Positions 15,653-24,142 of a DNA stretch of 64,000 nucleotides are shown here, piece by piece. The position numbers and the translations under genes are program-made. The notes beneath the pieces are model-generated. The model was not told where the DNA came from, did not search any database, and saw nothing but the letters and a program-made list of their open reading frames with translations. Source of the DNA: JAVBRU01 sp031547595 (GTDB lineage: Bacteria; Bacillota; Clostridia; Christensenellales; Aristaeellaceae); NCBI GenBank assembly GCA_031547595.1, contig JAVBRU010000029.1, forward strand, positions 46,795 through 110,794, given 5' to 3'. Numbering within the stretch: the stretch's first letter is position 1; every line of letters begins with the position of its first letter.

Positions 15653-17677
15653 ATGACAGCCAAAGCAGTAACAACCAACCAACTGATCAACGAAACCTCG
15701 CCCTACCTTTTGCAGCACGCCCACAACCCTGTGGACTGGTACCCCTGGGGCGCAGAGGCGTTCACAAAAGCCAAGGCGGAGGGCAGGCCCGTGTTTCTGT
15801 CCATCGGTTATTCCACCTGCCACTGGTGCCATGTAATGGCGCACGAATCCTTTGAAGACCTGGCCATTGCCAAGGCCATCAACCGGGATTATGTGGCCAT
15901 CAAGGTAGACAGGGAAGAGCGCCCCGACGTAGACGCCGTGTACATGGCGGCCTGCACAGCCATGAATCAATCGGGCGGCTGGCCCTTGACGGTGCTGTTG
16001 ACGCCGCACCAGCAGCCCTTTTGGGCGGGCACCTATCTGCCCAAGCGCCAGCTGCTCAGCCTTTTGCATCAGGCAGCAAAGCTGTGGCAGGAGGAGCCGG
16101 ACGCCCTGCTCTTGGCCGGGGAAAACCTGACCAAGCATCTGCAAAAGGAAGAAGCCGCACACCCCAGCGTGCCCACGCGGGAGCTGCCCACTGAGGGCGC
16201 TTCGTTTTTTGCGCACAGCTTTGATTCCGCTTACGGCGGGTTTGGCAAAGCGCCCAAGTTCCCCATGCCGCACAACCTGATCTTCCTGATGCGCTATGCG
16301 CGGCTTGCAAAGGATGCAAAAGCCCGGGATATGGCGGAAAGAACGCTGGATGCGATGTACCTGGGCGGGATGTTTGACCATGTGGGCGGCGGATTCTCCC
16401 GCTATTCCACGGATAACCAGTGGCTGGTGCCGCATTTTGAAAAAATGCTGTATGACAACGCGCTGCTGGCATTTTGCTATGTAGAGGCTTTTACCCACAC
16501 AAAGAATGCCGCGTATGCGCAGGTTGCCCGCCGCACCATCGATTATGTGCTGGAGGAGTTGTCCGGCCAGCTGGGCGGCTTTTGCTGCGGGCAGGATGCC
16601 GACAGCGATGGCGTGGAAGGCAAGTATTATGTGCTGACCCCGGCCGAGCTAAGCGACGTGCTGGGCGACGGCGGCGCAAAGCGGTTTTGCGAGTATTATG
16701 GCATCACCGCCAAGGGGAACTTTGACGGCAAAAGCATCCCCAACCTGCTGCATCAGCCTGTGGTCGAAGAAGTGCCAGCCGATATCCTGGCGCTGAATAA
16801 GCAAGTCTTCGCCTATCGCAAGCAGCGCACCGCCCTGCACCGGGACGACAAGGTGCTGACCGCCTGGAACGGGCTGATGATCGCGGCGCTGGCGCTGGCG
16901 GGCATTGTGATGGACGAGGCAAAATACCTGCAGGCCGCCAAGCAAACCGTCGCCTTTATCGACAGGTATTTGACCCTGGAGGATGGCCGCGTGCTGGCCA
17001 GTTGGCGCGATGGCAGGACATCCAACCCCGGCAAACTGGACGATTACGCCTTCTATGCCTGGGGCTTGTTGGAGCTATACAGCGCCATCCTCGACGTCTT
17101 TTATTTGGAAAAAGCCGCGCGGTTGGCACGGCTTTTGCTGGAATATTTCTTTGATGCCGCTGCGGGCGGCTTTTACCCCTACGCTTCGGATGGCGAGCAG
17201 CTGATCACCCGCACCAAGGAAGTGTATGACGGCGCACTGCCCTCGGGCAATGCCGTGGCCGCGCTGGTGCTATGCCGCCTGGACCGCCTGACCGGCGAAG
17301 CCTTCTGGCAGCAGGCATCCGAAAAGCAGTTTACCTACCTCGCCGGAATCATCCGCAGCCATCCCGCCGGATACAGCTTCACGCTGCTGGCGATGCTGGA
17401 AACGCTGTGGCCCTCGGCAGAGCTGGTGTGCGCTATGCCAACCGCAGATATTCCGGCGGACTTGATGGCGTTTTTGCAAAGCCGTCCGCTTCCCAACCTG
17501 ACTGTGCTGATCAAAACCCCGGATAACAGCGCCGCCCTGGAGGGCATCTCGCCCTTCACAAAGGATTATCTGAGCGCAAAAGGCGAGGCGAGATATTATC
17601 TTTGCCAGGGCAAAGCGTGCGATCAGCCCGTGACCTCCGTAGACGCACTAAAAAAGTTGATGTTTACGAAGGTTTGA
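15653..17677 (+). CDS. yyaL: YyaL/DUF255 protein: thioredoxin-like domain plus (alpha/alpha)6 barrel
   Basis: A 674-residue protein from ATG 15653, 7 nt after TAAGGAGGG. The N-terminal thioredoxin-like domain holds the diagnostic NPVDWYPWG stretch and the CHWC redox motif at residues 56-59 (STCHWCHVM). From about residue 210 onward come alpha/alpha-barrel repeats like those of glycosidases and epimerases (FDHVGGGFSRYS, WLVPHFEKMLYDN, GGFCCGQDADSDG). Length is normal for the family, whose biochemical role remains unclear; a redox or sugar-epimerase role is speculation. It ends convergently with the DUF3892 gene, overlapping by 14 nt. Confidence 0.92.
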   Translation: MTAKAVTTNQLINETSPYLLQHAHNPVDWYPWGAEAFTKAKAEGRPVFLSIGYSTCHWCHVMAHESFEDLAIAKAINRDYVAIKVDREERPDVDAVYMAACTAMNQSGGWPLTVLLTPHQQPFWAGTYLPKRQLLSLLHQAAKLWQEEPDALLLAGENLTKHLQKEEAAHPSVPTRELPTEGASFFAHSFDSAYGGFGKAPKFPMPHNLIFLMRYARLAKDAKARDMAERTLDAMYLGGMFDHVGGGFSRYSTDNQWLVPHFEKMLYDNALLAFCYVEAFTHTKNAAYAQVARRTIDYVLEELSGQLGGFCCGQDADSDGVEGKYYVLTPAELSDVLGDGGAKRFCEYYGITAKGNFDGKSIPNLLHQPVVEEVPADILALNKQVFAYRKQRTALHRDDKVLTAWNGLMIAALALAGIVMDEAKYLQAAKQTVAFIDRYLTLEDGRVLASWRDGRTSNPGKLDDYAFYAWGLLELYSAILDVFYLEKAARLARLLLEYFFDAAAGGFYPYASDGEQLITRTKEVYDGALPSGNAVAALVLCRLDRLTGEAFWQQASEKQFTYLAGIIRSHPAGYSFTLLAMLETLWPSAELVCAMPTADIPADLMAFLQSRPLPNLTVLIKTPDNSAALEGISPFTKDYLSAKGEARYYLCQGKACDQPVTSVDALKKLMFTKV

Positions 17678-17948
17678 CGCTGGGCAGGCTGCTGAGGTTA
17701 TTCTCCTCGTTGCCATCGGGCAGGGATTTGAGATATTCATTGCCATTGCGGGTGGACACACCCACGCCCAGGATGCCGCCCTGGCGCGCAAGCTGCACCG
17801 CATCCTGCTTGCTGAGCATCCGTCCATCCGATAATTGATACCCCATCACCCGGCCGCCTTGCTTCACCAAAGCCGTGATCGGCAATGCATCCGACCGGGG
17901 CGTGGGGATTTCTTTCATTGCAAGCATGGCTAAATTGGAATTTTCCAT
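17664..17948 (-). CDS. DUF3892-domain small protein
   Basis: A 94-residue protein; the ATG at 17948 (MENSNLAMLAMKEI) has GGAGGA 7 nt upstream, whereas an upstream in-frame ATG at 17981 has none. It contains ITALVKQGGRVMGYQLSDGRMLSKQDAVQLARQG, shown here only as the pattern x-R-V-x-G-Y-x-L-x-D-G-x-x-L-x-K-x-D-A-V, the hallmark of DUF3892 in Firmicutes, with a C-terminal GVSTRNGNEYLKSLPDG. Function unknown. It is transcribed toward the YyaL gene, and the two 3' ends overlap. Confidence 0.83.
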   Translation of the reverse strand: MENSNLAMLAMKEIPTPRSDALPITALVKQGGRVMGYQLSDGRMLSKQDAVQLARQGGILGVGVSTRNGNEYLKSLPDGNEENNLSSLPSVKPS

Positions 17949-18063
17949 CGATTGTTCCTCCTCGTTATTGCAAAAATGCACCGCTTAGACACCGCCTTAG
18001 CATGCGCATTTACGCGGAAGATCATCCGGCCATGGCTATAAAGCACTCAAGAAATAAAAAGAA

Positions 18064-18097
18064 CCCCGAAGACCCTTGTATTTCAAGGCTTTCGGGG
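18064..18097 (-). terminator. Terminator downstream of the dehydrogenase operon
   Basis: CCCCGAA (18064-18070) with CCTTG (74-78) pairs with CAAGG (84-88) and TTCGGGG (91-97). Read on the minus strand the stem is followed by TTCTTTTTATTT, so it ends transcription of the operon whose last stop is at 18243. Confidence 0.75.
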
Positions 18098-18108
18098 ACT
18101 ATTCTTCC

Positions 18109-18182
18109 TTATTCCCACTCGCTCCCTCGCAGCGCAATCCAAACGATTTTGGTGCCGCCCGCCTCTAAAGCGCCAACCGCAT
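18109..18182 (-). pseudogene. Remnant of a ROK-family sugar kinase N-terminus
   Basis: Reading minus from 18180, the frame gives VGALEAGGTKIV, the near-diagnostic N-terminal ATP-binding start of ROK fructokinases, then WIALRGSEWE and TAA at 18109-18111. An ATG at 18180-18182, with GGAG upstream, is one base out of frame, as if one base after the start had been lost. The rest of the kinase is absent. It lies between the dehydrogenase stop and its terminator. Confidence 0.5.
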
Positions 18183-18242
18183 ACCCTGCACTCCTTCATT
18201 CGAAAGGCCGGCAGCCTTTTAGTTGTACTACATCAGCGCCTG

Positions 18243-19265
18243 TCAGGGCTCTACAACCACCTTGATTGATTCGGCGCTCATCTGCATCTGCACGGCTTCC
18301 AGCACCTGCGTAACAGGGAAAGAATGCGTGATGATCTCCTCCAGGCGAATCCTGCCGCTGTTGATCAAGGCGGCGGCACGGCCATGAGTATCCGGGTTGA
18401 TCATTGAGCCGATAATTGTAAGCTCCTTTTGGAACACCTCCATCAGGTTCAGCGGATGCACAGTGCCGGGTTTTGGCACGCTGAAAAGCAGCACCGTGGT
18501 ACCGCGCTTGGTGATCTCAAACGCCTGGCGAACGGCGATGGTGGTGCCCACGCATTCAATGACGACATCCGGGCCGGGAACGCCCAGAAAATCGGTGATA
18601 CCATCCTTGAGATTCGCGTTGATGGGGTCGATGGTCAAATCTGCACCCAGCTTGGTGGCAATTTCGCGGCGCATGGCCACAGGCTCGCTCACGATGACCC
18701 GGGACGCCCCGTTTAGCTTGGCCAGCTGCAGCATGATCAGCCCGATGGCACCGCCGCCAATGATGCACACGGTGTCGCCCTGCCGGATATGCGCATTGTC
18801 GATACCATGCAGGCAACAGGCAAGCGGCTCTGCCATAGCGCCGTATTTAAGTGGCACAGCAGCATCCAGCAGGTAGCACTGTGTCTCGGGCACGGCGCAG
18901 TATTCCGCAAAACCGCCATTTCGGTTGACCCCAATGGCATATAGATTGCTGCACAGCTGCTTTTTGCCAATCTGGCAATAATGGCACTTGCCGCAGTACA
19001 TATTGGGATCGACCGTCACATGATCGCCTGCTTGGAGGGCGGTTACGCCCTCCCCCACTTTTTCCACAATGCCGGCCAGCTCATGCCCCAGCACAACAGG
19101 CGGATTGACGGCAGCGGAGCCTTCATCGCCATGATAAATATGTACATCGGTGCCGCAGATGCCGCAGGCAGCCACTTTCACAAGCACATCCTGTGCGCCA
19201 ATGGCCGGGATTGCTTCTTCCACCACCTTGAACTGACCGTTTCCCATAAAATAATTGCTCTTCAT
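18243..19265 (-). CDS. Zinc-dependent medium-chain alcohol/polyol dehydrogenase
   Basis: A 340-residue protein of the threonine/sorbitol dehydrogenase family. Catalytic zinc ligands are in ACGICGTDVHIYHG and GHELAGIVEKVG; the structural zinc comes from CGKCHYCQIGKKQLC (C-x2-C-x2-C-x7-C). The Rossmann motif is IIGGGAIGLIML. It would oxidise a polyol or sugar alcohol with NAD(P)+ as part of the SBP-permease-oxidoreductase-epimerase-HAD operon on this strand, where it is the last gene, followed by a terminator. The precise substrate is unknown. Confidence 0.9.
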   Translation of the reverse strand: MKSNYFMGNGQFKVVEEAIPAIGAQDVLVKVAACGICGTDVHIYHGDEGSAAVNPPVVLGHELAGIVEKVGEGVTALQAGDHVTVDPNMYCGKCHYCQIGKKQLCSNLYAIGVNRNGGFAEYCAVPETQCYLLDAAVPLKYGAMAEPLACCLHGIDNAHIRQGDTVCIIGGGAIGLIMLQLAKLNGASRVIVSEPVAMRREIATKLGADLTIDPINANLKDGITDFLGVPGPDVVIECVGTTIAVRQAFEITKRGTTVLLFSVPKPGTVHPLNLMEVFQKELTIIGSMINPDTHGRAAALINSGRIRLEEIITHSFPVTQVLEAVQMQMSAESIKVVVEP

Positions 19266-19284
19266 TTTTCCAACCCCTTTCGCG

Positions 19285-19968
19285 TCATATGGCGCTTTGC
19301 CATAGTGCCTGCAGCATCGCTGTCACCTCGTCAAGATGTGTGAAGTATTGCTCTGCCGTTCTCTGAATAGCCGGTTTATCAGCATACTGCACTTTATCCT
19401 CTACCGCCCAGGTATGAAAACCGGCTTGTTTCGCGCCCTGCAGCGCGTAAAGCGAGTCGTCCAGCAACGCGCATTCTGCTGGTTTCAAGCTATTTTCCAC
19501 AGCCAGACGGGCAAACAATTCCGGGCAGTTTTTATTTTCCTGCTGCCCGTAGGTAGAATAAATCCGTTTGATATATCCGCCTATACCGCAGCGTTGGAGG
19601 GTCGCTTCCACAAAAGAAGCGGGTGCAGCGGACAGAATAAACAACGGCAGGTTTTGGCTGAAAAGCTCAGCAAGCAAAGCTTCGGCATGCGGCTTCAACT
19701 CAATGGACTGGCGATAATTCCGCCCCATATTCTCCACGCACCACTGCTCGCAGATCTCATAGGAAAGATGGTGCTGCGCCGCCAATGCCGCATGCTGTTC
19801 CAAAAAAGTGTGCAATGTGTGCCGGAAATTGCCAAGCACCGGCTCTTGCAACATAAAACGGGGAATCACCAGATTATAAGCGCTGAGCATGCGAATGGGC
19901 GACTGACGCCACAGCATTTCGGATTCAACCAGCGTTCCGTCAAAATCAAGAAAAAAAGCTTTGATCAT
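19285..19968 (-). CDS. HAD-superfamily phosphatase
   Basis: A 227-residue protein; start ATG 19968 (MIKAFFLDFDGTL) with GAGGAG 6 nt upstream, overlooking a longer frame without a ribosome site. HAD motif I is FLDFDGTL, motif II is FILSAAP, the Lys region precedes CALLDDSLYALQGAKQAG (motif IV). The cap lies between motifs I and II, as in phosphoglycolate/beta-phosphoglucomutase-type HADs. It probably dephosphorylates or isomerises a sugar phosphate in the catabolic operon; 19 nt upstream of the dehydrogenase. Confidence 0.88.
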   Translation of the reverse strand: MIKAFFLDFDGTLVESEMLWRQSPIRMLSAYNLVIPRFMLQEPVLGNFRHTLHTFLEQHAALAAQHHLSYEICEQWCVENMGRNYRQSIELKPHAEALLAELFSQNLPLFILSAAPASFVEATLQRCGIGGYIKRIYSTYGQQENKNCPELFARLAVENSLKPAECALLDDSLYALQGAKQAGFHTWAVEDKVQYADKPAIQRTAEQYFTHLDEVTAMLQALWQSAI

Positions 19969-19976
19969 AGTACTCC

Positions 19977-20816
19977 TCATTGCCCGGCCAGCGATATCAG
20001 GTAACGCCCTGTTTTGCACATATAATGGAGGGCATCCTGCAAAAGCGGCGCAGGGATATTCCACAGAAACTTATCTGCTTCAAGGGTCACTTCGCCCGTA
20101 TACCCGATATCGGCTAGCGCCCGCATAAAGGGTTCAAAACCAATGGACTGGAGGAAGGGCAGCGTATGCAGGTCCTTCTTCCCGTCGTTATCGTGCACAT
20201 GCAGCGCTTTCAGGCGCTCTTTGCCCAAGGCATGCACCATGTCCACCGGATGCTGCCCCAGAAACACGGCATGGCCGATGTCCATGCAGGCAACAATCCA
20301 TGGGCTGTTCAGCTTGTCAATCATATCGCATAACAGCGCTGCTGAATAGGTGCTGCTGATATTTTCAATGGCAATGTGAATGCCAAATTTCTCGCATAAA
20401 GGCAGCAGGATCAAAAAGAAACGGTGATTCATTTCCTTTTGCTTTTGCTCGTCCAGCCCGTTCAAATGCTTGTAGGGATGCACCACGATGTTCTTTGCGC
20501 CCACTATGGATGCAATCTCCATCGCGCGCACAATGCGGTCGTACAGTTTTTGATCATACGCTGCGTCCAGGCCAAACTTTTCAGAAAAGGGCGCATGCGC
20601 CTGATTGCAGAAAATGCCGCATTCATCCGCCGTACGGCGAAGCCCTTGCGCGTACTCCCGATAATTATCCTGATTGAGCGCATCCTCATCATCATCCCGC
20701 ATTTTGGAGCCCATGGACAGGTCAAATGCGTCAAATCCGGCGCGGGCCACCCTGCGGATGGCCTCCGCATAGCCAAACTCCCGGATCAGCACCGTGGTCT
20801 GCGTTGATAAAAGCAT
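19977..20816 (-). CDS. Sugar phosphate isomerase/epimerase (xylose isomerase-like TIM barrel)
   Basis: A 279-residue AP-endonuclease-2/xylose-isomerase-like barrel; ATG 20816 has GGGGGAAA 6 nt upstream. Metal-ligand regions are visible: KNIVVHPYKHL, IAIENISSTYSA, VACMDIGHAVFLGQ, LHVHDNDGKKDLHTLP and VTLEADKF, the typical His/Glu/Asp set. It would epimerise or isomerise a keto-sugar or inositol-like compound delivered by the adjacent transporter. It is 8 nt upstream of the HAD phosphatase gene. Which substrate is unknown. Confidence 0.88.
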   Translation of the reverse strand: MLLSTQTTVLIREFGYAEAIRRVARAGFDAFDLSMGSKMRDDDEDALNQDNYREYAQGLRRTADECGIFCNQAHAPFSEKFGLDAAYDQKLYDRIVRAMEIASIVGAKNIVVHPYKHLNGLDEQKQKEMNHRFFLILLPLCEKFGIHIAIENISSTYSAALLCDMIDKLNSPWIVACMDIGHAVFLGQHPVDMVHALGKERLKALHVHDNDGKKDLHTLPFLQSIGFEPFMRALADIGYTGEVTLEADKFLWNIPAPLLQDALHYMCKTGRYLISLAGQ

Positions 20817-20829
20817 CGTGGTTTCCCCC

Positions 20830-22188
20830 TTACAGCATGATGCTGCCACCGCGGGTCAGCTCGCCCCGAAGCTTCGCAATGTCCAGCTCATCATTGCGCA
20901 CATTGCCACTGACGCACAGTGCTGCCGCCACACCTGCTGCCTCGCCAGTCTGGTTGAGGTTGATCATGACACGTGCGGCGCCATAGGCTTGCCGGTCAGC
21001 ATCCATTGCGCGTCCGCACACCAGCAGGTTGCCGTATTCCTTGGGCAGCAGGGAGCGATAGGGGATCTGCCAGTAGCGCGGATAATCGTCCGATTGCTCC
21101 TTCCACCAGCTGATTTCATGGGGATGGCCATCCATTTCATACTCCGTCATACCATTCAGATACCAGAAGGTGCAGCCAGGCTTATCGGCGTGATGAATGT
21201 CAATGGGATAGGAGCCGTTGGCAATGGCATCATCGAAGTGCTTTCCATGCAGCACATCGTCCCCTGTCAAGGTATAGGACAGTTCCATATGCCGCCCTTC
21301 CCGAATGCCAATGGAAGAGGACAGCCCCAGAAGCACCACAGGGTCCTTGCCCTTGCCGTAGCGGTTGAGCAAATCCACCATGGCCCGTACCTGCCGGCGG
21401 CCCTCGATTTCGCTGCGGGTCAGCCCTTCGGCTGTCAGGCAGGATTCGAACACGTTGCTTTTAAGCAAAAGCTGTGCCTTGGAATAGCCGATATAATCGC
21501 GATCCCAGCCAAGGCTTGGCAGGTTATATTCCTTTGAATGCTCCAGCAGCACGCGCTTGGGCTTTTCAATTCCGTCATAGCCGCTCACAACAGCAGCTGT
21601 TGTAGAGGGCTGCTTGAGGTCCAACTCCCGCGCCTTGACCCCCACGCGATAGGCCAGGTCGCCGTCGCCGGTGGCATCGATGAAGAACTTTGCCAGGATC
21701 GCCTGCCTGCCGCTTTTGCTGTCCACAATAACTCCCCGAAGCTGACCCTCCTCAATATAGGGCTGAGAAAACAACATATGCAAATAGCACTTGACCCCTG
21801 CCTTCTGCAGCATTTCATCGTATTCAATCATCAGCTCCTGTGTATTGAACATATAGGTAGAGATTTTCCACATGCGGGAGGGCAGGTCGCTGCGGGCCGG
21901 ATCAATGATATCTATGGCATTTCTGGCTTTCAGCCTGTCCACAAACTCCTGGGATAGCCCGGCAATGATGGGCTGGTCAAAGTCGAAATCCTTCATGGAA
22001 TGCCAGGCCAGCACCATGCCCGAAGTGGAATTGCCGCCAAAGTTGCCTTGCTGCTCCACCATCACCACCCGGGCGCCCATGCGCGCTGCCCGTATCGCCG
22101 CCATGACCCCTGTGGAGCCGCCGCCCAGCACACACACATCCGCCTGCTCAATCACGGGTACTGCCTCGGGGTGAAGCCGAATATTCAT
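20830..22188 (-). CDS. FAD-dependent oxidoreductase (FAD_oxidored family)
   Basis: A 452-residue protein starting at ATG 22188 (MNIRLHPEAV), with AAAGGA upstream. The dinucleotide-binding motif is ADVCVLGGGSTGVMAAIRAA, followed by MVEQQGNFGG, and a second FAD segment near FFIDATGDGDLAYRVG. C-terminal residues include NLLVCGRAMDADRQAYGAARVM and NQTGEAAGVAAALCV, the PF12831-type finish. Such enzymes often occur in Bacteroidetes and Firmicutes glycan loci with unknown substrates. It lies 35 nt downstream of the permease gene and 13 nt upstream of the isomerase. Confidence 0.87.
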   Translation of the reverse strand: MNIRLHPEAVPVIEQADVCVLGGGSTGVMAAIRAARMGARVVMVEQQGNFGGNSTSGMVLAWHSMKDFDFDQPIIAGLSQEFVDRLKARNAIDIIDPARSDLPSRMWKISTYMFNTQELMIEYDEMLQKAGVKCYLHMLFSQPYIEEGQLRGVIVDSKSGRQAILAKFFIDATGDGDLAYRVGVKARELDLKQPSTTAAVVSGYDGIEKPKRVLLEHSKEYNLPSLGWDRDYIGYSKAQLLLKSNVFESCLTAEGLTRSEIEGRRQVRAMVDLLNRYGKGKDPVVLLGLSSSIGIREGRHMELSYTLTGDDVLHGKHFDDAIANGSYPIDIHHADKPGCTFWYLNGMTEYEMDGHPHEISWWKEQSDDYPRYWQIPYRSLLPKEYGNLLVCGRAMDADRQAYGAARVMINLNQTGEAAGVAAALCVSGNVRNDELDIAKLRGELTRGGSIML

Positions 22189-22222
22189 ACGCAAATTCCT
22201 TTCTGATATGGCAGATATTTTA

Positions 22223-23092
22223 TCAGCCCTTCACAGAGCCGACCATGACGCCCTTGACAAAGTAGCGCTGCATAAACGGATAAATAGCCAGAATCGGCAG
22301 CACGGTCAACACCACAATGCTGGCATTGCGGATATCTGGCGATACCGTGAGCGCCAGCTCCACATCGCTGCGCCCCTCCTCCTGAATAGACAGCTTGATG
22401 ACCTCATACAGCAAGAGCGCCGCAGGTTTCAGCTTTTGCTTGGTGATATACAGAAGTGCCGCGAAGTAGCTGTTCCAATAGCCCACCGCCGTAAAGATGA
22501 TAATCGTGGCCAGGGAGGCCTTGGAGACGGGGATGACGATGGAAAAAAAGATGCGGGTGAAGGACGCGCCGTCGATACGGGCCGCTTCCTCCAGGCTATC
22601 AGGTATGCTTTCGAAGCCCTTCATTAATACAAAGGTGTTGTAGGGGCTGATCAACGCCGGCAAAATCAATGCCCAGCGCGTGTTGAGCAGGCCATAGGAT
22701 TTGATCTGAAAATAGTTAGGCAGCGTGCCGGCGCTAAAAATCATCATGAACACATACAGGTACACAACGCCCTGGCGCCCCTTTAGCTGGGAGTGGGACA
22801 AGGAATACGCTGTCAGCGCCGTGATAAACAACGAAAAGCAGGTGCCCACAAAGGTGTTGATCACCGAGTTTTCCATCGCACCCAGGAAGCTGGTGCGCGT
22901 CAGAATGTACTTCCAGCCTGCCGTGTTAAACTCTTTGGGCCAGAAAAGCACCTTCCGGCTGGCCACTGCCGACACTGAGCTAAGGGACTGGGCAAATACA
23001 TTGAGCACGGGCAGCAGGCAGCAAAGCGCGCAGACAATCATCAACGCATAAACAACCACCAGGTAGACCTTTTCTCCCTTGGAATGCTTCAT
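22223..23092 (-). CDS. Sugar ABC permease, LplC/MalG-like
   Basis: A 289-residue membrane protein; ATG 23092 with GGGGAGG about 11 nt upstream. Six membrane helices, with the EAA loop LEEAARIDGASFTRIFFSIVIPV fully matching consensus. The QSLSSVSAVASRKVLFWPKEFN segment after the first helix is typical of LplC-type permeases. It pairs with the LplB-like permease and the SBP of the same operon. No ATPase is encoded nearby. Confidence 0.92.
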   Translation of the reverse strand: MKHSKGEKVYLVVVYALMIVCALCCLLPVLNVFAQSLSSVSAVASRKVLFWPKEFNTAGWKYILTRTSFLGAMENSVINTFVGTCFSLFITALTAYSLSHSQLKGRQGVVYLYVFMMIFSAGTLPNYFQIKSYGLLNTRWALILPALISPYNTFVLMKGFESIPDSLEEAARIDGASFTRIFFSIVIPVSKASLATIIIFTAVGYWNSYFAALLYITKQKLKPAALLLYEVIKLSIQEEGRSDVELALTVSPDIRNASIVVLTVLPILAIYPFMQRYFVKGVMVGSVKG

Positions 23093-23108
23093 CTCCTTGC
23101 CGCCTCCC

Positions 23109-24053
23109 CTACCATACATTGCGCCCGGTCAATCGCTTGGATGCGAAATTGGAAAGCATCACAAATATCAATCCCACCACCGACTCAAACAGCCCCACCG
23201 CGGCAGCATAGCTGAAATTGGCGCTGCCGATACCTTGGCGGTAAATGAACGTGCCCAGAATATCCGCAGATTTATACACCGTCGGATTGTAGAAAGCGAG
23301 TACCTGGTCAAAGCCGCCGCTGAGAACACTGCCCATACGGATGGTCAGCATCAGCACCATCGTGGGTATCAGGCAAGGGAGGGTAATATAGCGCGCTTGC
23401 TGGATTTTGCTTGCGCCGTCAATCACGCTGGATTCATAAATCTCGGCGTCTATGGATGTGATTGCAGACAGGTACACAATGGTGCCCCAGCCCGAACCCT
23501 TCCACACATAGGACAGCACCAGTAGAAACCTGAACCAATCTCCCCGCAAGAAAAACAGGATTTCCTGCCCGGTCAACGTCTTGATCAGATTATATACCAG
23601 GCCGGAAGATCCGAAAATGGTGAAGAAGATATTGTAGACCACCACCCAGGTAAAAAAGTGCGGAATATAAATGATGGTCTGAATTCCCTTTTTGAGGGGT
23701 GCGGAGCGGATGTCGTTGAGCATGATCGCCAGAAACATCGGGATCGGAATAGAATAAAGCACAATCAGCAGGTTGATCTCCAGTGTGTTGCGAATGACAT
23801 TCCACACATCCGGATCGGCAAACATCCTTCTGAACTGCCCCAGGCCATCCGCCCCCGCCCATGCGCTGCCCTCAATGCCCTGAAGCGGCTTAAAATTCTT
23901 AAAGGCGATGATGATTTTAGTCATGGGCAAAAGTTTGAACATAAAGGCAACGATCAATCCAGGCACCAGAAACAAATACAGTTCCCAATGAGCGCTCAGG
24001 TACAGCCTGGTGCGGTTCAGCCATGATTTGCGGGGATGTTTGATCACGCTCAT
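23109..24053 (-). CDS. Sugar ABC permease, LplB/MalF-like
   Basis: A 314-residue protein with six helices; start ATG 24053 after GGAGGG. The EAA loop is SSVIDGASKIQQARYITLPCLIP; the usual EAA is degenerate (YESS) but the DGA...I.LP core is kept. Immediately preceded by a hairpin at 24097-24120 that separates it from the SBP gene. It forms the importer channel with the LplC-like partner. Confidence 0.92.
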   Translation of the reverse strand: MSVIKHPRKSWLNRTRLYLSAHWELYLFLVPGLIVAFMFKLLPMTKIIIAFKNFKPLQGIEGSAWAGADGLGQFRRMFADPDVWNVIRNTLEINLLIVLYSIPIPMFLAIMLNDIRSAPLKKGIQTIIYIPHFFTWVVVYNIFFTIFGSSGLVYNLIKTLTGQEILFFLRGDWFRFLLVLSYVWKGSGWGTIVYLSAITSIDAEIYESSVIDGASKIQQARYITLPCLIPTMVLMLTIRMGSVLSGGFDQVLAFYNPTVYKSADILGTFIYRQGIGSANFSYAAAVGLFESVVGLIFVMLSNFASKRLTGRNVW

Positions 24054-24096
24054 GGGTTTTCCCTCCAGTCGATTTCATGCAGAAAGAAAATGCAGC

Positions 24097-24120
24097 CGGG
24101 AAGGGGATGTCCCCTCCCCG
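24097..24120 (-). terminator. Intercistronic GC-rich hairpin after the SBP gene
   Basis: CGGG..GGGGA and TCCCC.CCCG fold into a compact stem with a 2-nt loop, between the SBP stop (24143) and the permease start (24053). No strong T-run follows, so it is more likely a partial terminator or 3'-stabiliser that raises SBP mRNA over permease mRNA. Confidence 0.6.
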
Positions 24121-24142
24121 ACTGCTCATATGGTTCGTACGC

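Noticed and set aside
18109..18121. TTATTCCCACTCG resembling the 3' end of guaA, a known integration site
   Set aside because: Only 13 bp match and the adjacent sequence reads as a ROK fragment; no integrase nearby.
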